From assembly GCA_018806985.1 (NCBI GenBank), contig JADANN010000468.1, forward strand, positions 4,696,072-4,760,071: a DNA stretch of 64,000 nt, read 5' to 3'. Below the pieces are notes generated by a model, which was not told where the DNA came from, ran no database searches, and saw only the letters and a list, made by a program, of their open reading frames with translations. Shown piece by piece: positions 23,180 through 33,829 of the stretch (position 1 is the stretch's first letter; every line of letters starts with the position of its first letter). This stretch comes from Angiostrongylus vasorum. Taxonomy: Eukaryota > Nematoda > Chromadorea > Rhabditida > Metastrongylidae. A program made the position numbers and the translations under genes.

Positions 23180-23370
23180 TTGAGCCCACACGACGTTGAT
23201 AGAGATGTTTATTCGGCTAACGTTTCGACGTCTTCGTCTTCATCAGAGCCGACGATCCTTGTCGATGGTCCACAGTTGTTCCTCTTCTCGATGCTCTGAT
23301 GGAGACGAAGACGTTAAAACGCTACCCGAATAAACATCTCTATCAAAGTCGTGTAAGGTCAGCACTTGTT
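23180..23370. mobile_element. small PLE-derived foldback element
   Basis: The two arms are inverted copies. The left arm (about 23,190-23,251) reads 'gatagagatgtttattcgg' and the right arm (about 23,299-23,360) has the inverse, 'aataaacatctctatc'. Each carries a hammerhead-like motif, and the - strand copy in the left arm is complete. The loop is under 50 bp and there is no ORF. The related elements at 29,135 and 47,890 share this 'gacgaagacg' subfamily motif. Confidence 0.72.
23214..23251 (-). ncRNA. hammerhead ribozyme-like motif, complete core (GUU type)
   Basis: On the - strand: stem I strands CGGCT and AGCCG (5 bp, perfect) enclose CTGATGA, a hairpin with stem GACG/CGTC and loop AAGA, GAAAC, then GTT. 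The invariant C3 U4 G5 A6 G8 A9 and G12 A13 A14 are present, and U16.1 with H17=U satisfies NUH. Stem III would be only the A-C/G-U pairs. One extra A sits between A9 and stem II compared with the textbook core. PLEs are known to carry minimal type I hammerheads. Activity is not shown. Confidence 0.6.
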
Positions 23371-23749
23371 GATTATTACAGCACTGTGACGGACGGTTTC
23401 AAAATTACTTTTTTTCCTAAGAACAACCACTGAGACAATATTATTCAACATTTCCGTCGGTTCGTTTAAAAACTTCTTCGGTCTGGTATGGAACCAGTTG
23501 TAGTAAGAAATCGTTCTGCTCCATTTAGAGCGATAAGATTATTTTCATTATGCACACCAGCGTATTTAAATTGAGTTGATGAGAAGATTTGAATTCGAGC
23601 TTGTTTTCTTAGAATCTCAAGGAGACGTTCATGTTCTGAACTAAATCTTTTCGTAGTATGCATCGTCTAACCCAGCACTCATTTCAGTTTTTTATCTAAA
23701 TTGTAAAACCATGTTGAAATCTGAAAACATCGGATCTCATTCACCACCT

Positions 23750-26700
23750 TCATCTCTATCACCCGTCGCCCCGTTGATCGTCGAGTGACTGGAGTGGATG
23801 CCAGAAAATCTCTCATTTTTTCCAGTCACATTCAAGAGTAGCCCACTGGCTTTTGCTCGCTCTAGGGACTCGTTGAGCATTATACCTCACCTTTCTTCTA
23901 GGGTTATCGTGAAGAACTCACACCAACGATTTAGTGGCATTCCTGCAGTGTGTTTGAAATCACGAAGAATTCAGTCACCAACGGCTGTTTTTACGTTTTA
24001 CGCGTTCGCCCCCACCGTATCTTCGAGAGCTTGCGTACAGAACGGCGTCTTTGAGCTTTGATAGTTGACGTAGGTCGTAGGTCGGGGCTTCGGATCTCTT
24101 CCCTTACTTATGTGACACAGGACAACCTTAGTATTGTTCTCTGAGCTCCACCTGCAATACCGCTAACTGATCTTTCGTCCTGCTTACGCAGCGACCAGGT
24201 TTCTGACGCATACGTTATGGTAGGAAGTAGCGTGGAGTCGAAAAGATGGGCACGGAGTCGGGTGTTCTTTGTTCTCTTCACTGCATTGTGGATGCTCTTG
24301 AAAGCTCAAGCTACCCAAGTCGCTCGTTTCGTTCTGCTCAACTCTGGAGCTAGGTTATTGGTTTCCTGACCTAGATAGACGTAACTAGAGCATTCGGAGA
24401 TATTTACATCGTTGAGCATGAATGGGCCATACATAACCAATCCATTCCTCATGAACATCGTTTTTGTGAGATTTAGTTGAAGACTACTTTTTTCCCAAGG
24501 CTTTATCAAAGTCCGCAAGTTTTGCTTGGCTAATGTTTGGTGGTATAAGTACAATGTTATCAGCAAAATGAAGGTGGTGTAATTCCCGACCATCGATTTC
24601 AACTTCCATGTTATCCCATTCCAGTATTAGCATAACGTCCTGTAGGGTGGCGATAAATAATATTGGGGCGATGATGTTGCCTTGACTAACACCTCTTTTG
24701 ACGTCGATGTTAATATCGTTGTAGAATGGTTATATCTTAGTTGTGAAGTTTTTTATCCAGTTCACGAAGAATTTTCATCTACTGAGTAGCGATTCACTGA
24801 CTGTTCGGGGCTTCCATATCTACTTCTATCTCAGTTGAGTCAAAGGCCTTCTTTAAATCGACGAAGGTGAGACAGAGTGGCCTTTTGTATTCTCGCTCTA
24901 CTTCACTGAGTTTTGCTATTGTGTGGATGTGATAAATCGTATCGAATCCTTTTCAAAATCCTGCTCTCTCTCACGGCCGCTTTCATCCAGTTTTCTGTCA
25001 ATTCTGTTTAGGATTGCTCTAGTGAAAAGTTTGTAGAAGGCAGACACCAAGCAGATTGTGCAATAGTTGCCGATATTGTGGAAGTCCCTCTTCGTAAATC
25101 GTAAACAATAGCACGATATTGCTGGTCTTCTGCTGAGGAGAGACCTCCCATTAAGAACAGTAACGTGTGAAGAACAGAGCCAGCATGTTTGCGAGGGCTC
25201 GGAAGGTTTTTCAGGTGTTCAGATCTTATCCTTTCCGGACCTGATGCTGCTTGATTTCTCACCGAAGTATGAGCATGTCGGATTTTCGGAAGGGAGAACC
25301 GGTGGTACGACATATCCATCCTCCGTTATTTCATGTAAGTGAAGGAGGGCGTGGGTATTGAAAAGATCTGAGTAGTAGTCGTGAATGATTTTCTCCATTC
25401 CCTTTCTGGACATTATAACTGCTCCATCTGAACGTCGGAAGGCTTTGTAAATGGTGGAGCTTGGGTGGACTTTGCGAATGCTTTTCCCCGCCTCTGCAGC
25501 TTCGATCATTACTGCTGCTCTTATCTCTTTATGATCTTCTTTTATCGCCCGTCTGCATTGTTTTGCAAGTTTGGACGTGAGTTGGAGGTGGTTCTAAAAA
25601 CAAATGTCTCTCAGGACTTTTGGACCCTCAGCTTTCATAGTGACAACGTGATGATGTTGAATGAGTCAATCCTATTCCTCGTCGATGTTACCGACAACGG
25701 CATCTTCCCAACAGCCGACTAATGAATTGAATAAGTCCCAGTTTGCGGTGGCTCTGGGATTTCGGTTTTTGAATTTAGCGGCTTTTTCTCTTTTCTGCGG
25801 ATAATGAAATCTTGCACGAAGGAGACCACGGTGTGGTCCGTGTAGAATTTTTGGGACAACAGCGACATCGGTTAAGGAAAACCTTCGGTTTACTATGAAG
25901 TGTACTATTTCGTTATTTCTGGAGTTGTGGTTACCATGAATGGTCTCGGTCGTCATGCCAAACTCAGGCAGACGCTCAGCCTGCTCGTTCCTTTCTAATC
26001 CGTGGGTCCCAATGCGATGTTCTTCAGACGTTCTTCTGGGTCCAATCTTAGAGTTAAAATCTCCAACGATGGCCTGGAAGAATGTAAGTTCTTTCGTGCT
26101 GAACTTCTCCAAGTCTATACAGAACGCTTCGACATGTTCTTCGTCATAATTTCATGTCGGTGCCTAAACGACGATAATTGTTAAAGCCATTGTTGGTCCA
26201 GAAATCGTTAACAGTAAACGTTAAACGTCCTATTCGGGCTCTTAGTTTTTCGAATGGATCGATGTTCTTGGCCAAACCCGTGTTGCCGAGAACGCCGACG
26301 CCGTCGACTCTTCTTCTGTCGCATGTTCCGAGAAACAGTTCTTCTCCGATGTCACAGACGGCATTGAATGGGTGCCGTCTTCTCGTCTCAGCCATTTCGA
26401 TGACTTCATGCTTTAGCCTTCGTGTCTGTATAATCAAGTCTTCTATTTAGACGAAAAGCGTTCGCACATTATAAGTGCAGATCATCACTTTAGTCCTTTG
26501 CGATTTAGGCAGCCTGAAATGGCCCTGAGGATTTCAGCAGCCTCTCTGTGCTCATTCTACCCAACTTTGCCATATCGGGGGCTATTTCGAAGTCAGGGAA
26601 ATCAGGCCCGTTCTTTTTACTGTGTTTAGCTTTTGATGCACACGTACAGCTCGCTGAGCTCTGAACGTAGGGTCTGGGTATATTCACGGGTAGCTTGCCA

Positions 26701-27050
26701 GGCTCTCCCATAGTGGACATGGAGCATATTTGTTGGAGGCGACTCTAACCGCCTCCCCATATACTTCCCTGTCACTTGATTGCAGGCTTTTGGCCGAATT
26801 GACTTGCAGAATACAATCTGCATAAACGAGAACACACCTACGCAAGCATGCACGAATACTTCCTCGTAAATACAGAAGATATGTGTCAAATTGGAGCAGC
26901 GGAAACAGGGATCCCATCGCCTGGATCCATATGCATCTCAGGAAAGAAAAGGTCGCTTCTGCTCGTCGATTAACCCCCCTATCCGCCACCTGGGGGCGCA
27001 CCACGTTGCCTCGCAACTAAGCGGCGGGAGATCCCTCTATAAGGGAGATC
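23750..27050 (-). mobile_element. RTE-type LINE, copy 2, decayed
   Basis: This is collinear with copy 1 from its 5' region (27,020-26,620) through the endonuclease (open pieces 26,437-26,144 and 26,112-25,672, with VGDFNSKIG near 26,050), RT (25,509-25,008, with SGPERIRSEHLKNL) and the RT C-terminus (24,602-24,306 and below). It has more frameshifts and small deletions than copy 1. It lies in the same orientation, inside intron 1 of the host gene and antisense to it. Confidence 0.85.
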
Positions 27051-27129
27051 AGCGCAATTGACCGCCTTAACCAACAAAATGCAGTTTGTTTTTGCCATAA
27101 AATGTAGATATTAAGCACGAAAATGTTAT

Positions 27130-27830
27130 TTAGATCCTTGCTGTTGTTTTGTCATCTGCTTCACAAAAGATATACGTTGGCGAAGCGAGTAGACCATTCT
27201 GCCTTCGTTTAAAAGAAGATCTAGCTGGTAAATTAAAATTGAAGCCAAATACTCCACCAGGCGCGCGTAGGCCACAGGAACATAATGAAGAAGATGTTGA
27301 ACTGAAAGTCACTATCATCGCAGAGAAATCTTTAAAATCAGCGCGCGAAACTCTTGAAGCATTTTGAATGGATTCCAAAAATCCAAAAAATGAACGACAA
27401 GAAAGAGTGTCTTGTGATCACACGTGACCTAGCTCCATACTTCAGGCTAATTCTTTGACCTAAGCCAGGCACATTCCTCACGCATGTAAAGCTCTGTGCT
27501 GCTGGTCTCCACCAAATAACTGGAGGACTTACAAAAAGCACATCGTCGAATGTTGAAACGGAGCTGTTTGCTACGCGAATGAAAATTGCTGTGTTAAGGT
27601 TTGTCTGCTGAGGTTATCAAAGTATTTGGCTGAGTAGACCACATGTCAATTCCAGGCTCTGAAGAAAGCAAAACCACCGAAATGGCGGCTATTTGGTACA
27701 AATAAATGCTTTAATAACAAAACTTTGGTGTTTTCTCACCAAAAAAAGGAAAAGCAATGGATGGATCGTTGATGAATGCCGAGGTTAAGAGAAAGTCGGT
27801 CTCAGGATTTGTTATTTAGACGAGTCCAAT
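27130..27830 (+). mobile_element. Penelope-like element remnant with GIY-YIG domain
   Basis: A + strand frame at 27,149-27,367 encodes the second half of a GIY-YIG nuclease: KIYVGEASRPFCLRLKEDL, then LK-x-NTPPGARR and the tail EKSLKSARETLEAF. The first cysteine motif and the GIY half are missing. Downstream at 27,656-27,690 is a degraded terminal motif (GGCT, CTGAAGA, broken stem II), and near 27,775 the common tail 'atgccgaggttaagag'. No RT domain is seen. Confidence 0.72.
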
Positions 27831-28310
27831 AATCAAAACCTACCTCATAAAAAAGATATTAATTACGCAAGCTTTTTTTTTAGTCGACAAGTCCAGTCGA
27901 TGTAAGACTACGGCTTATTTAAGTTATGCACCAATGGTGTTTAATCTTTGAGGATTTGCTGGAAATTAAGGATTTTTCTAATTCTTTCCTGATGTTTGAC
28001 GTGAAAACTCGAGATTTTCCCAGACAGATTTCAATTTCTATTCTCCACAGTTTGAAGGCGAATACGAAGAAACAAAAAAAGTGGCTATGGTTTCTACGAA
28101 GTGAAAAGTTTTTTTTCAAATCACGGATTTCTAGACCGTATTAAAAACTGTGAACTAGTTTTTCGGCCTTTACCTGTTTGCAATTTGTGTTTCTATATCT
28201 TTCCAAGGTGTATTCATAGCCATAGGTTTTTAAAAATCCGTTGTTATGGGAAAGCGCCAAAACGTTGGAAGAATGCCATGGGAATTATTGTAATTCCTGA
28301 TATACTTATG
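27830..28310. other. intron 1, no feature recognised
   Basis: AT-rich with three overlapping short frames and no splice-supported exon. Confidence 0.4.
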
Positions 28311-28317
28311 TTACAAC

Positions 28318-28690
28318 CAGAATGATGCTGAGATGTTTGCAAAACTCCGGGCAGCAGGTGTCTGCGGTGGAGAACGAACGCACTATTACCCTTTCCGGCG
28401 GCTAGCGAGTTCACCAAAACACCATGCGGCTCCTTCGTTTCCCCTTTCTCTCAGCTAGTTTCCTATCTATCAGTGCCATCAGCAACCACCCGTCAAAGAG
28501 ATTGATCTGTGGCAGCACCCACATGGTGTGGTGGTGGACGCGATAGCCCCCTGGAAAGCGTAGTGGCGCGTTCGTTCTTCACCGCAGACACCTGTGCTCC
28601 GGAGTTTTGTAAATATCTGAGTATCTTTGCGATTGTATCACACATAACACGTTCCGTGAAAAGTTATAGTGGCAGTAAATAAAAAGTTAA
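28318..28690. mobile_element. SINE-B head-to-head inverted pair
   Basis: A - strand SINE-B (28,318-28,515) abuts a + strand SINE-B (about 28,520-28,690), so the pair reads as a long imperfect palindrome. The + copy has the A-box region 'atggtgtggtggtggacgcg', the B-box region 'gcgcgttcgttcttcacc' and the tail 'ggcagtaaataaaa'. Confidence 0.68.
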
Positions 28691-29130
28691 AATGCTTGTG
28701 TTATTTTATGTAATGACCAGTCAATAAACCCTAAACTGCAATGTGAAGGGTTAAAAAACATGAGTGAAAAGGAGAGATTTGTGTGAACATTAACGGCTGG
28801 AAGAACTATAACTTCAAAGCAGCAAACCGCCTTCGTATCTATAGATGCCGGCAGCTGCGTGTGGTGAACACTTGAAAACCCCCTAGCACGACCATAGTAG
28901 GATTTCAAGGAGGTAACGTTCGAATGTCATTCAACGGGTTATTGCGGAGAGTAAGTTTGCAGCAAGTCACAGCTGAACCTTTGCATGAACCTCACTACTC
29001 ACGGACACGTGATGACGGCGAGATAGATGCTGGAGGGAATGCTGAACCCCACTACATTTCAAAACGGGTCAATTTAATACCTAAGGAACTATCCTATAGC
29101 TAACAATGTGCTATGAATAAGGCAATAAAT
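28690..29130. other. intron 1, no feature recognised
   Basis: Short frames only, and no matched repeat. Confidence 0.4.
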
Positions 29131-29134
29131 AGAT

Positions 29135-29600
29135 GTACTTAAATTGTTGAGCACACACGAGGTTGTTGTGCAACCTTTGTTCGGCTAACGTTTCGTCGTC
29201 TTCGTCTTCACAAAGCCGATAATCTGAGTCGACGGTCTACAATTGTTCGTCTTCTCGATGTGGAGCCTTCATCTTCGTACCGAGAGTGATCTTTCTCAAT
29301 GGAGCATCTCTCGAATGAGGCATACGCATCCGTCGTCTTTCTTTTATACAGGATCCTGGTTGTTGATAATAGTGATTGTCCAGTGATAACAACTTTTTTT
29401 TCGAAGACGAAAACGCCACATCGAGAAGACGAGCAACTGTGGACCATCCACTCTGATCAACTGCTCTGATGAAGACGAAGACGTCGAAACGTTGGGCCTA
29501 ATAAAAAATTATTTATCGACCTCCTGTAAATCCAACAATTTAGACACGTGTTGGTTTGTCATACCGAGGTTAAAGAAAGGTAGGTTTTTTGGAAGAACCA
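29135..29600. mobile_element. PLE-derived foldback element with inner inverted arms
   Basis: The left arm (about 29,150-29,262) and right arm (about 29,410-29,525) are inverted copies. They carry 'gtcgtcttcgtcttca' on one side and 'gaagacgaagacgtc' on the other, with inner blocks 'cttctcgatgtgga' and 'ccacatcgagaag' also inverted. The common tail 'taccgaggttaaagaaag' follows at about 29,562. The left-arm hammerhead-like copy (29,182-29,218, -) is broken in its first block (TTGTGA). The right-arm copy keeps its core. Confidence 0.7.
29461..29497 (+). ncRNA. hammerhead ribozyme-like motif, core intact, stem I weak
   Basis: On the + strand CTGATGA, a GACG/CGTC hairpin with loop AAGA, GAAAC and GTT follow in order, as in the complete copy at 23,214. 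The flanking strands (CTGCT and GGGCC) pair poorly, so stem I may be too weak. It is in the sense orientation of the host gene, in intron 1. Confidence 0.45.
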
Positions 29601-29754
29601 CTACACTGTGTGGTAGTAATAAATAGAATTGAAACTGCGATTCCTGTCTTTCCCTCGAGCAAGGTTTTTTATGCTCGTTTACTTCTCTCTATTAACAGAG
29701 ACTAGTGCAAGGCCGTAGGTCCAAAAAAGTATTAGAAGATAATACAACTACAAC

Positions 29755-29990
29755 GTTGCTGAAATATTTGTAAAACTCTGGACCGCAGGTGTTTACGGTG
29801 GGGAACAAACGCGCTACTACCCTTTCCGGTGGATAGCGCGTTCACTCACCACACCATGCGGGTCCTTCGTTTCGCCTTTCTCAGCTAGTTCTATCGATTC
29901 GCGCCATCAGCAATCACCCTTTAACGGAATTGGTCTGGCGAGCCCACACTGGCATTGAACCCAGTTAAGTAGAGGATGTAGTTAAAATCA
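29755..29990 (-). mobile_element. SINE-B copy
   Basis: Read on the - strand it has the 'gtggtgagtgaacgcgc' A-box region, the B-box region near 'gcgcgtttgttccccacc' and the 'gagttttacaaatatttcag' body. It lies directly beside another SINE-B pair. Confidence 0.65.
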
Positions 29991-29999
29991 CAATCTTTT

Positions 30000-30360
30000 A
30001 CTTTTTTTTATTTTCTGCCCACTACAATTTTTATGGCAGGGCATTAAGTGAAATACAACCACAACGTTGCTGAGATATTTGCAAAACTCCGGACCGCAAG
30101 TGGCTGCGGTGGGGAACGAATGCGCTGTTACCTTTTCCGGGGGATGGCATGAATCGATAGAACTAGCTGAGAGACAGGCGAAACGAAGGACCCGCATGGT
30201 GTGGTGGTGAACGCGTTAACACCCGAAAAGGCTAATAGCGCGTTCGTCCCCACTGCAGACACCTGTGCTCCGGAGTTTCGTAAATATTTCAGTATCTTTG
30301 TGGTTGTATTTCGCTTAATACGCTGCCGTAAAAAATTGTAGTAGGCAGAAAATAAAAAAA
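30000..30360. mobile_element. SINE-B inverted pair
   Basis: A truncated - strand copy (30,000-30,155) is joined to a + strand copy (about 30,155-30,360) at 'gatagaactagctgagag'. Both outer ends show the SINE-B 3' tail ('ctgcc...taggcagaaaataaaa'). Confidence 0.65.
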
Positions 30361-30364
30361 AGTA

Positions 30365-31425
30365 ATATATTAGAAGATAGTTCTCAGCTGTAAAATGAAG
30401 AGCTTGACAATAATCATAGCTGCAGAAGACATTGGAGCACTAGAATACAATTTTGAAATGTAATAAAAAAGCTTGACAATGAACATAGTTGCTTGAAGTA
30501 AACGAACTGAAATGGAGCTTGTCCCCTCCTTGACTAAGCCTCCGCACCCCACCCACCACTCCCCCTATAGTTTACTACTAGACGAAAAAATACACTTTCC
30601 TTGTTACAACAGCTTTTGTTGTACTTAGAAAAGTAAACAAACAAAGCCTGATGACCATATGTACACTATAGAGGAAAGCTCCCAATAATATGATTTTGTT
30701 TCCTTTTCTCTTATATATTTTATGAATTCTTGTGCTTTTATTGAAAGTGAAGGTTAAAGCAAAAAACGCGAATACATCAACAAATTTCTTAGCGAATGTT
30801 TTCACGACTTTTTTTGTAAAAAAAGCATTAAAAAAATAAATTCGGAGCAGTCATCATCTATAGAGCAGGGAATGCAGTGTAATCTATGACAACAGCTCTT
30901 GTTCACAAATTCTCCAATAAGTCAGATCAGAGGCAACTCCTAGCTTAGCCGTTAGACCACTGAACGCGACAGATTTGAAGTTGTTGGGGTTAATTTTAAT
31001 CATGTGACACCCTGCAGAAAGTTTCTATGCTCTATTTAGTAAATAGCAAAGCTTCTAGCATGATATTCTTTTAGAGAGCTTGTTCTAAGCCTCTGAATTT
31101 CTGACTCGTCCTAAAAATTCTTTTCTCTCATTCATCTTCCCATTGCTAGGACTTCTTTCTCAGATTCTTTAACAAGCATTCGAAAGCACAAGCATTAAGT
31201 CGATCACTTTTGTTTTTTTTCTCCATATTATGATATGTGAGGAGAATAATAGAATTAGAATAAAGAAAGAATAAAAAGAAGTAATAGAATTATGATAAGA
31301 GGACAAATTGACTCATAGCAATGCCTGGAGGCATCGGAAGTGTGTCACACATATACTGTAAAGCGCACAAAATATCATAATTATTTAAGATTCTTTCTTT
31401 GGCTGAGAAAAAAAACGAGTTCTCG
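30365..31425. other. intron 1, no feature recognised
   Basis: AT-rich sequence with short - strand frames and no splice-supported exon or matched repeat. Confidence 0.4.
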
Positions 31426-31429
31426 ATAT

Positions 31430-31520
31430 TCTTGCTGAGCAAACACGAGGTGTTACTTTATTCTTTATTCCGTTAAAGCTAACGTTTCGACAGTACCAAC
31501 TTCTTCAGAACCTGGAAGGA
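31430..31520 (-). mobile_element. PLE-end fragment next to a SINE-A
   Basis: A - strand terminal motif at 31,477-31,513: stem I GGTT/AGCT, CTGAAGA, a degraded stem II, GAAAC, GTT. It is preceded (higher coordinates) by 'ccttccagg', as in other copies. A SINE-A starts about 35 bp to the right, so the element may have been split by it, but no matching second half was identified. Confidence 0.5.
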
Positions 31521-31549
31521 TATACTACATATATAGCATATGTGTAGTA

Positions 31550-31838
31550 CAGGGGCGCGTGTGGCGCAGTGGTTGAAGGCGTCCTGCAACACACACGTGA
31601 AATCGATCCCCATGCCCATGGCCCACCAAGCCTTCCATTCCTCCGGGGTCGGCAAATTGGAACCAGACTTTTCTGGGAGGATAGCAGCACTGGCTCGATG
31701 CATAGATAGGCCACCGTGAGTCATTGTAAAGGCCAGATATACACTCAATCACCTCCAACTATGCTTAGTGAAGTCGTATGCACGTCGCATCCCTCATGGA
31801 CTGATTAACGCAAAGAGCTTTATCCTTTATCCTTTTTA
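31550..31838 (+). mobile_element. SINE-A copy, near full length
   Basis: The A box 'tggcgcagtggttgaagg' and a B-box region 'gaaatcgatccccatg' are present, with a full body and a TATCCTTT tail. It is close in sequence to the copies at 5,205 and 61,597. The target duplication is unclear because both flanks are TA-rich. Confidence 0.78.
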
Positions 31839-32154
31839 TATATATGGAAAGGTATAAAAAAACGAGTATTTTGCTTTCTATGTCGTTGTTTGTTGCAGCT
31901 TCTTTTCTCTATTCCAAATATGTGCACAGTAACATTTAATGCTCCGTGCATAAATTTGCTGCTGTAGTAAATGAGGGTTTGGCCGTTTGGAAGTGAACAG
32001 GCTCTTTTTCCTGCCAACATTTTCCACTAAGCCCGGCTTTCGTCACTTATGTCGTAATAAACCGTTGCAAGTTTGTAAGGTTATTACACCATTAATCAAA
32101 GTGCATAGCGTTCTACAGGATTCATATCCGCTAAACTGTCAGTCGTATGGAAAT

Positions 32155-32450
32155 ATGTAGCGTAGTGCTCTAAGACAACTGCCATACACACATGGTCATT
32201 GATTCGATCCCTCGCCCCCTAGCTAACTCAGCCATCCACATACGGAAGTTAACAAATTGATATCAGACTTGCCTGGAGAGTAAAAGCACTGACCTGGTAC
32301 AGCGGTTGGTACACCACAATTCATTATACGGGCCAAATATGCATTCATTCATCTCTACGGTGCTATGAATGGAGTAAAATGCTGGATGCATCTCTCGAAG
32401 ACTAATGAATACCGAACGCTCTGTTGTTTTATATCCTTTATCTATTATAA
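32155..32450 (+). mobile_element. diverged SINE-A copy
   Basis: All blocks are recognisable: A box 'atgtagcgtagtgctctaag', B box 'tgattcgatccctc', the 'cagacttgcctggagag' body block, 'cgggccaaatatgcattc' and the 'ttatatcctttatc' tail. Divergence shows it is older than the 31,550 copy. Confidence 0.65.
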
Positions 32451-32642
32451 ACAGCTGGAGTACCTGCCTAATTCGTAACCTTCTTTTGCTTTCCAGTTAA
32501 TTCTTGAGCTTCTAAAGAGGTGTCCAAATTTGAATCAACGCATTTAAAGAACTCTTTAGACGATGATGTTGTTTTCTCTCATTGCTTTCATCTCATAACT
32601 CACTTGATCCTAGCGTCCCTAATGACTCATACTTTCTTCCAG

Positions 32643-32678
32643 TTGCCACTGAAAAAAAGATTGCAGACAATCCCTCCG
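32643..32678 (+). CDS. host gene exon 2 (36 nt)
   Basis: A small exon between 'ctttcttccag' and 'gtaagtgattg', both good nematode splice sites. Its first two bases complete the codon left by exon 1 (A+TT, Ile); it then reads ATEKKIADNPS and leaves one G. The alternative phase-0 reading (LPLKKRL) does not fit exon 1. The small size makes it the least secure exon with exon 3. Confidence 0.55.
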
Positions 32679-32849
32679 GTAAGTGATTGGCAAGTGCCAC
32701 GACTTTTCGCTTCGTCTTCTTTCTTTCGCAATTCCTCTACTTACTCATCAACTTTATATTTATTCATTTTCTTTTTTTCACAGCCCCTCTTCCACATTAT
32801 CATTTTCATTCATTCACTTCCGCACACATCCATCATCTAAGAAGATGTT

Positions 32850-33100
32850 CAAGTCGTGAATGCTTGGCTGATACTTAAGGATTGTTGTCTTTACAGATGT
32901 CGTTGAATGCTGGTGCAATAGACTCTACCTGAAGACCTGGGATAACCGGCAAAGAGCGTTCCCACTTGGAGTGTGGAGAGTGTGTTGTTCCCAGACAAGT
33001 CTGGTATCAACTTACCGACCGCGGAAAGTGGCTCCTGACTGGGGTCGGGCAAGCACCGTGCACTTCTATGAACGACATCACTAGCATTGCGGCATCTGCT
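32850..33100 (-). mobile_element. SINE-C copy
   Basis: It matches the 54,755 copy in order: 'gtcgttgaatgctggt', a 'gggataaccggcaaagagcgttccca' like segment, 'cccagacaagtctgg' shared with SINE-A bodies, and a right-end tRNA-like head near 33,060-33,100. Confidence 0.5.
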
Positions 33101-33589
33101 CCCCACAAACTTGGTTTGGGAGGAAAAGCTCAATTACATTCGTGACGATTTCTTTCAACTCTTCACAAATCCATGCAACTCTTGTTAATCAACTTATCAG
33201 CAGAACGACTGCTAGCAAGAAACGTCCGGTAGTTTTTTGAGAGGTTTTGTGGTTCCTCTCTCGTTAACAAGGAATCGCACCTTTTGTGCAAACAACCTTA
33301 TTAACTAAAGTTTGTTGCAGCAGACAAATGCTTCCTACACAAGATATCTCTTTGTTTGCCTACTTAATGTTTAGTCACAGTAATATAAAGCAATTTTTCA
33401 TCACCAAGCAATGAAATTAAGTGTTTACTTAAATCTTTATTATTGGCTTTTTCTTTTTCCATTTCTTTCCATCTTGTACCCTCCTTTTTTTACCTTGCTT
33501 CGGTCCTTTCTATCATCTGAGTCCTTTCCTCTATAATCAACTATTATACATTTCTCGCTTTTTTAAAACATATCTGTAGCTGTGACTTT

Positions 33590-33810
33590 TATTTACTGCC
33601 TATTCTTCCTTTATGGCATAGTATGATGTAAACATAGCCGTATGAATGATGAGAAATGAGCACCAACTCGGAACCTCGGGCTTCGAAACTGCGGTTGCCC
33701 TTGCCGGGCGCCCACTTGCTATCCCTTCAAGCCAACGAAAGTCTTTGCTTTTTTCTTAGCCGTGTTAACGGGTGATTGTTGAGAGCATCAATAGATAAAG
33801 AAGGCGGTTG
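33590..33810 (-). mobile_element. diverged SINE-B copy
   Basis: The family 3' tail ('actgcctattctt', 'atggcatagtatgatgt') starts at the low-coordinate end and the body follows on the - strand. The central tRNA-like part is strongly diverged. Confidence 0.4.
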
Positions 33811-33829
33811 AAAGAAAAATCCAAGCAAC

